From NCBI GenBank assembly GCA_934254925.1, contig CAKQMD010000002.1, positions 1 through 64,000 on the forward strand: a DNA stretch of 64,000 bases, given 5' to 3'. The DNA is from an uncultured Alphaproteobacteria bacterium. Lineage in GTDB: Bacteria > Pseudomonadota > Alphaproteobacteria > RF32 > CAG-239. Below are positions 50,600 to 59,369 of the stretch, one piece after another. Made by a program: the position numbers and the translations under genes. Numbering within the stretch: position 1 is the stretch's first letter; every line of letters starts with the position of its first letter. Below the pieces are notes generated by a model. It saw nothing but the letters and a program-made list of their open reading frames with translations. It was not told the DNA's origin and did not search any database.

Positions 50600-52641
50600 A
50601 AGATATTTTGATCAACCAAGAACGGGTGCGTCGTCGGCGCTTTAAGGTCTTCGGTCTGGTTCTGCTTTCCACGTTGTTGGCCTGCCTCAAATGGATTTCC
50701 GTGATTCCCACGGATTCAACCTGGCTGACAAAAACGCTGATGATTGTGTTGTTTATGCTTACGTTTGCCTGGATTGCCCTGTTTTTCTGGTCCAGCGTCT
50801 TTGGTTTTTTTGAGCTGATGGGGCGGCGAAAGGTTCCCGGAATCCGCTGGCCGGCGGAAAACAGGCCCTTAAAAAGCCGTACAGCGGTTTTGATGCCGGT
50901 TTATAACGAAGAGCCGCAAAGCGTTTTTGCCAATCTGCTGGCCATGGGGCAAGATTTGGCGGCCACAGGCGAAGGGCGCGCTTTTGACTTTTTTGTTCTG
51001 AGTGATACCACGGATCCCAAGATGTGGGTCGAGGAAGAAAGAATTTGGGCGGAAGCCAAACGCCTGATGGCGCCCGAGATCAACCTTTATTATCGGAGAC
51101 GGCCGAAGAATACAGCGCGCAAGAGCGGCAATATTGAGGATTTTTGCAACAAATGGGGCAGCCAATACGATTTTATGGTGGTGCTTGACGCCGACAGTCT
51201 GATGAACGGTAAAACCGTGGTGACGATGAGCCGACTGATGGAAGCCAATCCGACGGCGGGTATTATTCAAGCGCCGCCGATGTGCATTAATCGGCATTCC
51301 TGGTTTGCGCGGGTGCAGCAATTTGCCGGTAAGGTCTACGGACCGATTGTTTCTGCCGGGCTGGCCTATTGGCAGGTGGGTGACAGCAATTATTGGGGGC
51401 ATAACGCCATTATTCGGGTAAAAGCTTTCATGGAATGCTGCGGATTGCCGGTTTTGAAGGGACGGGCGCCTTTCGGCGGGCATATTCTGAGCCATGATTT
51501 TGTAGAAGCGGCTTTGATTCGTCGCGGCGGATGGAACGCTTGGCTGTTGCCGGAGCTGAAGGGGAGTTATGAGGAATGCCCGCCGACGATGATTGATTTT
51601 GCCATGCGCGACCGCCGTTGGTGCCAAGGCAATATGCAGCATATGAAAATCTTGGTTTCCAAAGGGTTGCATCCGGTGAGCCGCGTGCATTTTGTCATTG
51701 GGATCATGTCTTATCTTTCCTCGCCGTTGTGGTTGAGTTTTCTGTTGGTCGGGCTGATGATTGCTTTGGGGCGAGAGTTTTTCCCGCCGGTTTATTTTCC
51801 CGAAGCGCGGACCTTGTTTCCGACTTGGCCGATTTTTGACAAGATCGGGACGATCGCTTTGTTTGCCATCTCCATGTTTATGTTGTTTTTCCCCAAGTTT
51901 TTGGGGTTGATCGTTTATTTGCGGCAGCATAAGGACAAGAGGCTGATCGGCGGCAGCTGGGGCGCTTTTAAAAGCGTGTTGACCGAGATTGTTTTCAGCG
52001 CTTTGATTGCGCCGATTATGATGATGTTTCAAAGTAAGTTCGTTTTTGACATTTTTGCAGGGAACGACGTCGGATGGAAAACGCAGCATCGCGGCGACGA
52101 CGCGACGCCTTGGACGGAAGCCCTGCGACGCCATATCTGGCATATGGGCTTGGGTGTGGCGACGATGGTCATCGTTTGGCTGTATGCCCGCGAGTTGTTT
52201 TGGTGGATGTTGCCGATTACCGTCGGGCTGATCTTGTCGGTGCCGCTTTCGGTGTTTTCTTCTTATGAATCGCTCGGTTTGTGGGCCAAACGGCGGAATT
52301 TGTTCGTTATTTCGGAAGAGATCGAAGAACCGGAAATTCTGACGTCTGCCAAGCGTTTTGCCGCGGTGTTGAAACAGAAAAAGGCTGTTGCCGCAGGTGT
52401 CAGTCTGCTGGTTAAGGATGCGGCTTTGCTGCATCTGCATTTGGTGATGTTGCCGTTGAACGGCCCGGCGCCGGATTTTCCTCGTGAGGTGAGCGATGCC
52501 GCGCAGATCAAACTTGACAATTTTATCCATTACGGTCGGGAAATGGCGTTGACAAAAGAAGAAGAGTTGGCCCTTTTGTATCTTCCGCAGGCTTTGGAAG
52601 AGGCAAGCATCGCCTATTATCTAGAGCTTGAGGCTTTGTAG
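50596..52641 (+). CDS. opgH: Glucan glucosyltransferase OpgH
   Basis: Inner-membrane family 2 glycosyltransferase that polymerises glucose from UDP-glucose and exports the chain. The 681-residue protein has two N-terminal helices (about 20-75), then MPVYNEE, VVLDADS (catalytic Asp pair), HDFVEAA and RRWCQGN (Q..RW-like), and further helices (about 375-570). It is shorter than the E. coli form (about 850) mainly at the N-terminus, where an overlapping ORF lies. ATG 50596 is set by the ATGA overlap and AGAAGGT; upstream in-frame codons are not needed. Confidence 0.93.
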   Translation: MKDILINQERVRRRRFKVFGLVLLSTLLACLKWISVIPTDSTWLTKTLMIVLFMLTFAWIALFFWSSVFGFFELMGRRKVPGIRWPAENRPLKSRTAVLMPVYNEEPQSVFANLLAMGQDLAATGEGRAFDFFVLSDTTDPKMWVEEERIWAEAKRLMAPEINLYYRRRPKNTARKSGNIEDFCNKWGSQYDFMVVLDADSLMNGKTVVTMSRLMEANPTAGIIQAPPMCINRHSWFARVQQFAGKVYGPIVSAGLAYWQVGDSNYWGHNAIIRVKAFMECCGLPVLKGRAPFGGHILSHDFVEAALIRRGGWNAWLLPELKGSYEECPPTMIDFAMRDRRWCQGNMQHMKILVSKGLHPVSRVHFVIGIMSYLSSPLWLSFLLVGLMIALGREFFPPVYFPEARTLFPTWPIFDKIGTIALFAISMFMLFFPKFLGLIVYLRQHKDKRLIGGSWGAFKSVLTEIVFSALIAPIMMMFQSKFVFDIFAGNDVGWKTQHRGDDATPWTEALRRHIWHMGLGVATMVIVWLYARELFWWMLPITVGLILSVPLSVFSSYESLGLWAKRRNLFVISEEIEEPEILTSAKRFAAVLKQKKAVAAGVSLLVKDAALLHLHLVMLPLNGPAPDFPREVSDAAQIKLDNFIHYGREMALTKEEELALLYLPQALEEASIAYYLELEAL

Positions 52642-53010
52642 CGCCTGAATAAAAGGACGATCCGCCGGCGGAAAGTCGTATTGATCAAGTTCGGCGGGTG
52701 AAACCCAGCGGCATTGTTCGTGGGCGTGCAGTGTCAGTTGCGGTTGTTCTTTCAATCTTACAAAATAGGCGTGGAGTTCAATGGTGCCGAAATCATAGTC
52801 AAAAGAAGAGGTCATGAAGGCTTCTCCGATTTTGCAGTCAAGCTCCAGCTCCTCGCGAAGCTCGCGTTTGAGGCATTGGGGCAGGGTTTCGCCGGATTCA
52901 AGTTTTCCGCCGGGGAATTCCCAAGCCAGCGGAAGCGATTTGCCGCGAGGTCGTTGGCAGATGAGGATCCGATGATTGCAAATGATAACGGCGGCAGTTA
53001 CGACTGTCAT
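52621..53010 (-). CDS. Nudix hydrolase, MutT-like
   Basis: A 129-residue MutT-type pyrophosphohydrolase, probably cleaning oxidised dGTP. The Nudix box is complete: GGKLESGETLPQCLKRELREELEL (GX5EX7REUXEEXGU form, about 33-56). The N-terminal strand VTAAVIICNHRILICQRP and QCRWVSPAELDQYDFPPAD near the end are as in MutT/NUDT1-like proteins. ATG 53010 follows AAGGAGATT. Its 3' end overlaps opgH by 21 bases on the opposite strand. Confidence 0.88.
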   Translation of the reverse strand: MTVVTAAVIICNHRILICQRPRGKSLPLAWEFPGGKLESGETLPQCLKRELREELELDCKIGEAFMTSSFDYDFGTIELHAYFVRLKEQPQLTLHAHEQCRWVSPAELDQYDFPPADRPFIQALQSLKL

Positions 53011-53117
53011 GATAATCTCCTTAAAAAACTGCTTTTGAAGGGCAGCTTAGCGCATTGATTTTTTTGAAACAAGATTTATAATCACCAAAGTGGACAACTC
53101 AACGGACGAGGTGAAAA

Positions 53118-53606
53118 ATGCAAAAATTTTGGGGAATATTAATCGGTTTCGTTTTTTGGGGAACGGCGGGTGTTCTGCAGGCACAGGAAAACGCCGAAAC
53201 TTTGCCGGCGCCCACGGCGGATGCTGTCGTGGTTCAGGGGGAAAACAGTTACGGCTATATGAACAAGAAGGCCAGGCAACAGGCGGAAAAACGCACAGTC
53301 CTGGAAAGGGAAGCGGCGGAAGCCGATACGAGAATCCGGCGAGAAGCCATTGCCAAGGCTCAGGCAAGGCAAGCGGAGTTAGAAGCCCAACAGGCGGAAA
53401 AAGCGGCCAATCCGTCGCGCATTCGCCAGAAAGCCCTTGAGCGGGCAAAGGAACGCGACGCCGAAAGGCAAAAGCTTTTGGACGAGAAGGAGCAAAACGT
53501 GTCGCGTTTTACCAAAAAAGCGCAAGAGCGGGCAAAAGAGCGCGAGAGAAAAATGCAGGAGAAGATTCAGCGCCGTGAGGAACGTCGGCGTCGCAACCGA
53601 CGTTAA
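53118..53606 (+). CDS. Exported Arg/Lys/Glu/Ala-rich coiled-coil protein
   Basis: A 162-residue protein with a signal peptide (residues 2-23, cleaved near LQAQE). The mature part is almost wholly charged helix: repeated KAxQRAKERE-like heptads with R, K, E, A and Q, and a very basic C-terminus (RREERRRRNRR). ATG 53118 follows GACGAGGTG. No enzyme motif; a periplasmic structural or nucleic-acid-binding role is conceivable. The stop overlaps the convergent methyltransferase by four bases. Confidence 0.7.
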   Translation: MQKFWGILIGFVFWGTAGVLQAQENAETLPAPTADAVVVQGENSYGYMNKKARQQAEKRTVLEREAAEADTRIRREAIAKAQARQAELEAQQAEKAANPSRIRQKALERAKERDAERQKLLDEKEQNVSRFTKKAQERAKERERKMQEKIQRREERRRRNRR

Positions 53607-54346
53607 AAAGGTTCGAACAGTCCTTTGGCATCACGCAGAATTGCTGAGGCAGCGGGCGTGTGGGTGCCGTCGCTTTCATGTACAATCAGTCCCGGGTGCA
53701 GACGCAACGGCGCTTTAGAGTCTTTTCGGGCACGGATCAAAATCCTTTTGGCGGGCTGTCCAGCTTTGGAAAACATCGGAACGAGGGTGACGTCTCCCAA
53801 GCGTCCGTGCAAAACGCCGAGAATTTCCGTCAAGGCTTCGCAGCGGTTGATCATATAAAAATATCCGCGCGGTTGCAGCATCTTAATCATAAATTCAAGC
53901 CAACCGGAGAGACCTTCGCCGTGGTGATTATGGGCCAGCGCTTTTCCCGGGTTGGGCGAGGGGAGGTCGTGTTCGGCATAAGGCGGATTGGAGATGACGC
54001 GGTCAAAGCTGCAGGGCGGCAGGCGGGTGTCGGCAATGTCCGCGTTAATGAATTTCAGGCGCTCAAATCCGTTGGCTGCGGCGCTCAGATTGGACAATTC
54101 CGCCAGGCGGGACTGTACTTCAATGCCGGTGATTTCCGGCGTCTGTTCGCGAAAGCGGGCGGCCAGGCACAAGGCGACGGCACCTGTTCCCGATCCGACA
54201 TCAAGAATCTTTTCTCCCTTTTTCACGCCGTCGACCAGCGCAGCCAGAAAGACGGCATCGGTAGAGGCACGATAGCCGTTTGTGGGTTGATAAAATTCTA
54301 TGCGGCGGTTCAAAAGATAATCCCGACGAGAGTCCTTGTCATGCAT
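53603..54346 (-). CDS. tRNA1(Val) adenine-N6-methyltransferase-like protein (TrmN6 family)
   Basis: A 247-residue AdoMet-dependent methyltransferase. RRIEFYQPTNGYRASTDAVFLAA opens as in TrmN6/YfiC; motif I is ILDVGSGTGAVAL (about 41), acidic loop GIEVQ, and catalytic ISNPPYAEHD (about 117). The length is typical. It is divergent from kdsB, with the two starts 77 bp apart. The exact RNA target is not decided by motifs. Confidence 0.82.
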   Translation of the reverse strand: MHDKDSRRDYLLNRRIEFYQPTNGYRASTDAVFLAALVDGVKKGEKILDVGSGTGAVALCLAARFREQTPEITGIEVQSRLAELSNLSAAANGFERLKFINADIADTRLPPCSFDRVISNPPYAEHDLPSPNPGKALAHNHHGEGLSGWLEFMIKMLQPRGYFYMINRCEALTEILGVLHGRLGDVTLVPMFSKAGQPAKRILIRARKDSKAPLRLHPGLIVHESDGTHTPAASAILRDAKGLFEPF

Positions 54347-54422
54347 AAGTCATACCTTTTTATTGCAATATCTAAGATTTCTGCCTAATATAGCTTATTA
54401 TTTTGCTGAAAGGAAGAAAAAT

Positions 54423-55238
54423 ATGAAAACTTTGATTGTCATTCCCGCGCGTTATGCTTCGACGCGTTTTCCAGGAAAGCCGCTGGTAAAGATCGCCGGT
54501 AAGGAAATGCTGCTTCGGGTTTGGGAAAACGCCTGCCGCGCCGCGGAAAGATTTGAGGGCTGTGAGGCTGTGGTGGCGACCGATGACGAACGGATTATGG
54601 CTTTTTGCCGAGAAAAAGGTATTCGCGCGGTGATGACTTCCGTCGACTGTCTGACCGGAACCGACCGGGTGGTTGAGGCTGCGGCGGCCATGCCGGAGGT
54701 GCCGGAGTTCGTCGTTAATTTGCAGGGGGACAATCCTTTGTGTCCTCATTGGTTTGTGGAGGCGGTCATTGCCGCTTATTATGAAAACGATCGGGTTGAT
54801 ACGGTGACGCCGGTGGTCAATCTGTCATGGAAAGAACTGGACAAACTGCGCGAGAACAAGCTTAAGACGCCTTTCAGCGGCACGACGGCGGTTTTTGGCG
54901 CCGATGGCAACGCCTTTTATTTTTCCAAAAACATCATTCCGGCTATTCGCAAAGAAGACAAAAGACGAGAAGAAGGTGCCTTTTCTCCGGTGTATCGTCA
55001 GGTGGGACTTTATGGTTATCGTTATGACATTTTGCGCAAAATCACCGCCTTACCAGAAGGTTTTTATGAAAAACTTGAAGGTTTGGAGCAGCTGCGCTGG
55101 ATTGAGAACGGCATTAAGGTCAAATGCGTGAAAGTCGATTATCGCAGCTATGTCAAAATGGCCTCAATGTCGGGGGTCGACTCTCCCGAGGACGTGGCGC
55201 GGGCCGAAGCGGTTTTGGCCGAATACGGCGAATTTTAA
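54423..55238 (+). CDS. kdsB: 3-deoxy-manno-octulosonate cytidylyltransferase
   Basis: Activates Kdo to CMP-Kdo for lipopolysaccharide core assembly. The 271-residue protein starts with the nucleotide-binding VIPARYASTRFPGKPL, then VVATDDERI, MTSVDCLTGTDRV and VNLQGDNPLCP, and ends with IENGIKVKCVKVDYRS. ATG 54423 is chosen over an upstream in-frame codon because GAAAGGAAGAAAAAT precedes it directly. Its presence implies an outer membrane with LPS. The histidine phosphatase follows after 14 bp. Confidence 0.93.
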   Translation: MKTLIVIPARYASTRFPGKPLVKIAGKEMLLRVWENACRAAERFEGCEAVVATDDERIMAFCREKGIRAVMTSVDCLTGTDRVVEAAAAMPEVPEFVVNLQGDNPLCPHWFVEAVIAAYYENDRVDTVTPVVNLSWKELDKLRENKLKTPFSGTTAVFGADGNAFYFSKNIIPAIRKEDKRREEGAFSPVYRQVGLYGYRYDILRKITALPEGFYEKLEGLEQLRWIENGIKVKCVKVDYRSYVKMASMSGVDSPEDVARAEAVLAEYGEF

Positions 55239-55252
55239 GAGGAGAAGGCAAA

Positions 55253-55960
55253 GTGACAACCAGATTGATCATTGTTCGGCACGGAAATACGTTTGCCGCG
55301 GGAGAAACGCCGCGCCGCGTCGGCGGCAGGACGGATCTGCCTTTGGTGGAAACGGAACGGGGGACTAACGTTGGAAAATATCTGCTGCTTAAAGGTTGGC
55401 GACCGGATGCGGTTTTTTCCTCACCTCTGAAAAGGACAATGGAAACGGCGGCATTGGCGATGAAGGCCATGGGGCTGTCTCTGCCGATCTTGGAGGAAAG
55501 TTCCTTCCGCGAGGTTGATTACGGTCCGGACGAAAATAAAACGGAAGAAGAAGTCAAGGCGCGTTTGGGACGGCTTTATCTGGAAAAAGAAGGTAAAACC
55601 GTTTCCGATCCCGAGGAAGTTCAGGCCCGTGGCGAGGCGGTGTTGAAAGAATGGGATCAAAATGCGGTTGTTCCGTCGGGGTGGAAAGTTTCCGTCGAAG
55701 GGCTGATTGAAACCTGGAAGGATTTTGCGGCAAAAATTGAAAAGGATTATAAAAATAAAACGGTTTTGGCGGTTTCCAGCAATGGAGTCATTCGTTTTGC
55801 GCCTTATCTGACCGGTGATTTTGCAAAGTTTTGCCAAAACTTTGATATCAAGGTGCCGACCGGCGGGGTCTGTGTTTTGGAAAAAGAGGACGATGCGGCG
55901 GTTTGGACCTGTGCAGAATGGGGCGTTAAGCCGAAAAAGATTCTTGAGTCTTTGTCTTGA
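55253..55960 (+). CDS. Histidine phosphatase (phosphoglycerate mutase-like)
   Basis: A 235-residue phosphatase of the His-phosphatase superfamily: the RHGNT motif (catalytic His about residue 9), FSSPLKRTMETAALA (Arg), the catalytic acid region SSFREVDYGPDEN and VSSNGVIR where the second His is replaced by Asn (usual GHG/SHG to SNG), so activity may be weakened. GTG 55253 directly follows an AGGAGAAGG site and lies 14 bp after kdsB. A longer frame exists upstream but runs through kdsB. Confidence 0.78.
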   Translation: MTTRLIIVRHGNTFAAGETPRRVGGRTDLPLVETERGTNVGKYLLLKGWRPDAVFSSPLKRTMETAALAMKAMGLSLPILEESSFREVDYGPDENKTEEEVKARLGRLYLEKEGKTVSDPEEVQARGEAVLKEWDQNAVVPSGWKVSVEGLIETWKDFAAKIEKDYKNKTVLAVSSNGVIRFAPYLTGDFAKFCQNFDIKVPTGGVCVLEKEDDAAVWTCAEWGVKPKKILESLS

Positions 55961-55964
55961 GGCA

Positions 55965-56912
55965 TTATTCTTTATGAGCCGCGCGGCGGATGCGATCGTT
56001 GATGGCTAAGCCCAGGCCGGTTTCGGGAATGGGGGACATGGCCAGGCTTTTGACGCCGGCAAGTTCGTCGGCACGCCGCATATAAGCAAAGAGGTTGGCT
56101 GCCGCTTCCTGCAAGTCTCCTTTGGGGCTGAGGTTGAGGTCGGCGTCTTTGACGCGGCCAAAGCCGATCAGAAACTCTTTTTCCTGTTTATAGAGGGCGT
56201 TGATGCGCAGCGAATGTGCCGGTGCGTAGTGTTTCAGCAATTGTCCGGGAGCGCTCGGAAGATTGGGGTTTCCGTGGGAGATGATGATCTTTTCGTTGAG
56301 AAAATCCTCCAACTCTTCCAGGCTGACGCCGCCGGCGCGCAGCATGACGACATTGGGACCGGTGACGTCGATGATGGTTGATTCGACGCCGACTCGGCAA
56401 GGGCCGCCATCGAGGATAATCTTGACCTTTTCGCCGAGGCTGTCATAAACATGACGGGCCGTTGTCGGGCTGATGCTTTTGAATTTGTTGGCCGAAGGGG
56501 CGACGATCGGGACGCCGCTTTTTTTGATAAGAGCCTGGGCGACCGGATGTGCCGGCATGCGTACGGCGATTTTGGGTAAGCCGGAACAGGCAAGATCCAG
56601 CGATGGGTTATGATCGCTTCGTTCCAGAACGAAAGTCAACGGGCCGGGCCAAAATTTGCGGGCCAAGGAAAGAACGCGGCTGTCCGTCCGGGCATATTGA
56701 GGCAAAAAATCGGGATCGGCAATATGGGAGATGAGCGGATCAAAAGACGGGCGTTCCTTGGCGGCAAAGATGGCGGCAACGGCCGCCGCGTTATAAGCGT
56801 CGGCTCCGAGGCCGTAGACCGTCTCGGTGGGAAAAGCGACAAGTTCGCCGGATTTGATGGCTGATGCGGCCAATTCAAGGCTGGCGGCATCGGCAGGGTA
56901 TATCGTCTGCAT
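55965..56912 (-). CDS. tsaC: Threonylcarbamoyl-AMP synthase, Sua5 type
   Basis: Makes threonylcarbamoyl-AMP for the t6A modification at position 37 of ANN-decoding tRNAs. The 315-residue protein has the YrdC domain (GELVAFPTETVYGLGADAYN, about 20-40; SANKFKSISPTTARHV) and a C-terminal Sua5 domain following LPSAPGQLLKHYAPAH, so it is the two-domain form. It converges on the histidine phosphatase with a 4-bp gap and is divergent from pepA. Confidence 0.92.
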   Translation of the reverse strand: MQTIYPADAASLELAASAIKSGELVAFPTETVYGLGADAYNAAAVAAIFAAKERPSFDPLISHIADPDFLPQYARTDSRVLSLARKFWPGPLTFVLERSDHNPSLDLACSGLPKIAVRMPAHPVAQALIKKSGVPIVAPSANKFKSISPTTARHVYDSLGEKVKIILDGGPCRVGVESTIIDVTGPNVVMLRAGGVSLEELEDFLNEKIIISHGNPNLPSAPGQLLKHYAPAHSLRINALYKQEKEFLIGFGRVKDADLNLSPKGDLQEAAANLFAYMRRADELAGVKSLAMSPIPETGLGLAINDRIRRAAHKE

Positions 56913-57072
56913 TTTGATCCTGATTTTATGGTTAACGGTTACTCATTTAGCACTTTTGGGGGCGGAAAGTCAATCTTTTCTTCAAGACTTAAAAAAAATC
57001 CGTTTTTTTTATAAAAAATTATCCTTTTCTGACTTATGTTTAGAATAAATAGATAAAGGAAAGGAGAATCGG

Positions 57073-58461
57073 ATGCTTGAAATTATTTTTACGGAAGACA
57101 AGAAAGCAACGGCAGACGTCGAAGTGGTTTTGGTTCCTGAAAAAAACAAACCGGAGTTTGTTACCACTTATGACAAGAAACAGAAAAAGCTGCTGGCTTA
57201 TATCGGCGACAAGTTGGACGTCGTCTGCTTGCAGAAACTCGGCGGCAAATTGGCCAAGGAACTGTTTTATGATCAGTCGGCAATCATTCGCGTGGAGAAA
57301 ATAAAAGGACTGAAGCTCAATGAGGGGGAAATTGCCCAGAATATTGCCTTTGGATTGGAGCTCGGTGCTTATCGCTTTGATAAGTATTTTACCAAGAAAA
57401 AGCAGGATGAGTTTCCGAATTTAGACAAGATCATTCTGACGGTGAAAAGTGCCGGAAAGGTGATGGAAGCGTATCGGCATTTTGCCGCGCTCGGCAATGC
57501 GGTGCGTTATGCGCGGGATTTGTGCAACGAACCGGCCAATCATCTGACGCCGGAACTTTTTGCCAATGATATCAAACGGTTGGAATATCTGGGGTTGGAA
57601 GTGGATATTCTGGATCGCAAGATGATGGAAGAAAAGGAGTTTAACCTGGCTTTGGCCGTGGCGCGGGGATCTGACAAAGAGCCTCGGGTCGCCGTGATCA
57701 AATGGCGGGGAAAACCCAAGAGCAAGGGCTATCAGTTCGGTTTGGTCGGCAAAGGCGTGACTTTTGATTCCGGCGGAATTTCTCTTAAGCCCTCAAACGG
57801 CATGTGGGAAATGAAAGGCGACATGACCGGTGCCGCGGTTATGGTTGCCAGCATGAAGGCTTTGGCTTTGCAGAAACTTCCGGTAAATGCCGTGGCGGTT
57901 GTCGGCTTGGTTGAAAATATGCCTGACGGCGGCGCGACAAAGCCGGGAGACGTCATCACTTCCATGTCGGGACAAACGGTGGAAGTGATTGACACCGATG
58001 CCGAAGGCCGTTTGGTCTTGGGTGATTGCCTGTGGTATATTCAGCAGGAGTTCGGGGTTAAAACGCTGATAGACGCCGCGACTCTGACCGGAGCAACCAT
58101 GCGGGCCTTGGGCAACGTTTATGCCGGAATTTTTGCCAATGACGATCAGTTGTGCCAAAAGTTGGTCGCGGCGGGAGATCTTGTCGAAGAGCGCTTGTGG
58201 CGTCTGCCTTTGAACGAGACTTATGACAAATGGATTAATTCGGAAATTGCCGATATTCGCAATTTGTCGACAGTTCCCAATGCCGGAGGATCGACAGCGG
58301 CCTGCTTTTTGCAGCGTTTTGTGCAGCCGGGCGTGGCTTGGGCGCATTTGGACATTGCCGGCGTTGACCGCGAGGACAAGGGAACGCCTTTGGTGCCGAA
58401 AGGGCCGACGGCGTTTGGCATTCGCCTGCTGAACAAATTTGTGCATGAGACTTATTTGTAA
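57073..58461 (+). CDS. pepA: Leucyl aminopeptidase (M17)
   Basis: Cytosolic two-metal exopeptidase. At 462 residues it has the N-terminal regulatory domain and the catalytic signatures: GKGVTFDSGGISLKPS (metal-binding Lys and Asp), MKGDMTGAA, VENMPDGGATKPGDV and DTDAEGRLVL (NTDAEGRL form). ATG 57073 follows AAAGGAAAGGAGAATC. A bidirectional terminator ends it. Confidence 0.94.
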   Translation: MLEIIFTEDKKATADVEVVLVPEKNKPEFVTTYDKKQKKLLAYIGDKLDVVCLQKLGGKLAKELFYDQSAIIRVEKIKGLKLNEGEIAQNIAFGLELGAYRFDKYFTKKKQDEFPNLDKIILTVKSAGKVMEAYRHFAALGNAVRYARDLCNEPANHLTPELFANDIKRLEYLGLEVDILDRKMMEEKEFNLALAVARGSDKEPRVAVIKWRGKPKSKGYQFGLVGKGVTFDSGGISLKPSNGMWEMKGDMTGAAVMVASMKALALQKLPVNAVAVVGLVENMPDGGATKPGDVITSMSGQTVEVIDTDAEGRLVLGDCLWYIQQEFGVKTLIDAATLTGATMRALGNVYAGIFANDDQLCQKLVAAGDLVEERLWRLPLNETYDKWINSEIADIRNLSTVPNAGGSTAACFLQRFVQPGVAWAHLDIAGVDREDKGTPLVPKGPTAFGIRLLNKFVHETYL

Positions 58462-58466
58462 ACGCT

Positions 58467-58496
58467 AAAAAGCCGGGAATGTTCCCGGCTTTTTTC
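58467..58496. terminator. Bidirectional terminator after pepA
   Basis: AAAAAGCCGGGAA - TG - TTCCCGGCTTTTTT has A- and T-runs on both strands and serves pepA and the convergent gene 58495-59211. Confidence 0.9.
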
Positions 58497-59211
58497 ATTT
58501 TGAGCCCATAATGACTCGCAGCGGAGGAATCTCTCTGTCCAAATGCAGAAAATAGCCGCTGTCGGGATCGTCTTTCAGCTCCCAGATTTGGTTGTTTACA
58601 CGGACTTTTTCTCCGACGTTTAACGCTTCCCAATTGATGTCGTTAAAATCATGGCGTTCAAAGAAACAAGCGTCGTGGGGAAACATGTTCCACAGGGTAA
58701 AGGTGTTTTCGGAAGTCTGGACACGCCACATCAGGGTTAGAACTTTTTGCGGTTTGGCCACCGGGGTGACTTTTACCGCGTAGGCCTTCAGGATTTCTAT
58801 TTGATGTATCTTGGCCAGGCCGAAAACGTCTTCTTCAAGGGTGATGGCATACAGCCCTTTGATAACCATTCCGAGGGCAGGATCTTTTACCAGCTTGAAC
58901 GGGACGCCGTTTCTTAAGAACAGTTTGTTGGGCATAATCTGAACGGGATCTTGGGTAAGAACCGCTTCCGGCGCAAGGTAGTCCGTTTCTTCGGCTTTAA
59001 AAGCCGCCAAAAAATGGAAATTATTGTCCGAATCGCAAACGGACCAATAAATGTCGCGCTGATGATTAATTTCCAGTAAATATAATTCGACAAACCGACT
59101 AGAGAATTTGCCTGCAAAGTGGTTTGACGCTTCCAACGACGAAGGAAACAAACAAGTCTCGTCCAGGGGCAGAAGATATTGTTCCGGAATGCTCTGAGAA
59201 GAAAGTTTCAT
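58495..59211 (-). CDS. Hypothetical protein, possibly related to 59370-59963
   Basis: A 238-residue soluble protein, rich in aromatic residues, probably mainly strands, with no known motif. Its end (NWEALNVGEKVRVNNQIWELKD) resembles the end of 59370-59963 (KELHLNDEFRMNGSNWFMATE), and both have a TP..K stretch in the middle. They may be distant paralogues. ATG 59211 has no clear ribosome binding site. Function unknown. Confidence 0.65.
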   Translation of the reverse strand: MKLSSQSIPEQYLLPLDETCLFPSSLEASNHFAGKFSSRFVELYLLEINHQRDIYWSVCDSDNNFHFLAAFKAEETDYLAPEAVLTQDPVQIMPNKLFLRNGVPFKLVKDPALGMVIKGLYAITLEEDVFGLAKIHQIEILKAYAVKVTPVAKPQKVLTLMWRVQTSENTFTLWNMFPHDACFFERHDFNDINWEALNVGEKVRVNNQIWELKDDPDSGYFLHLDREIPPLRVIMGSK

Positions 59212-59330
59212 AATGATATATATTTTAAGGTTTGTAATATTAATAATATTGTTATGGGGATAGTTTAATGTATGTTGTCTAAATTTGTCAATCGTTTTTG
59301 AGGGAGGCGGTTCATTTTGGAAATAAAAAA

Positions 59331-59357
59331 CCCCGGGATGACAATGTCATGCCGGGG
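59331..59357 (-). terminator. Terminator of 59370-59963
   Basis: CCCCGGGATGACA / TGTCATGCCGGGG hairpin; on the minus strand TTTTTTATTT follows. It lies 12 bp after the stop. Confidence 0.85.
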
Positions 59358-59369
59358 AAATTGTTTTTT

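Noticed and set aside
50869..52530. 553-residue minus-strand frame opposite opgH
   Set aside because: Low-complexity His/Gln/Arg-rich translation, an antisense shadow of opgH.
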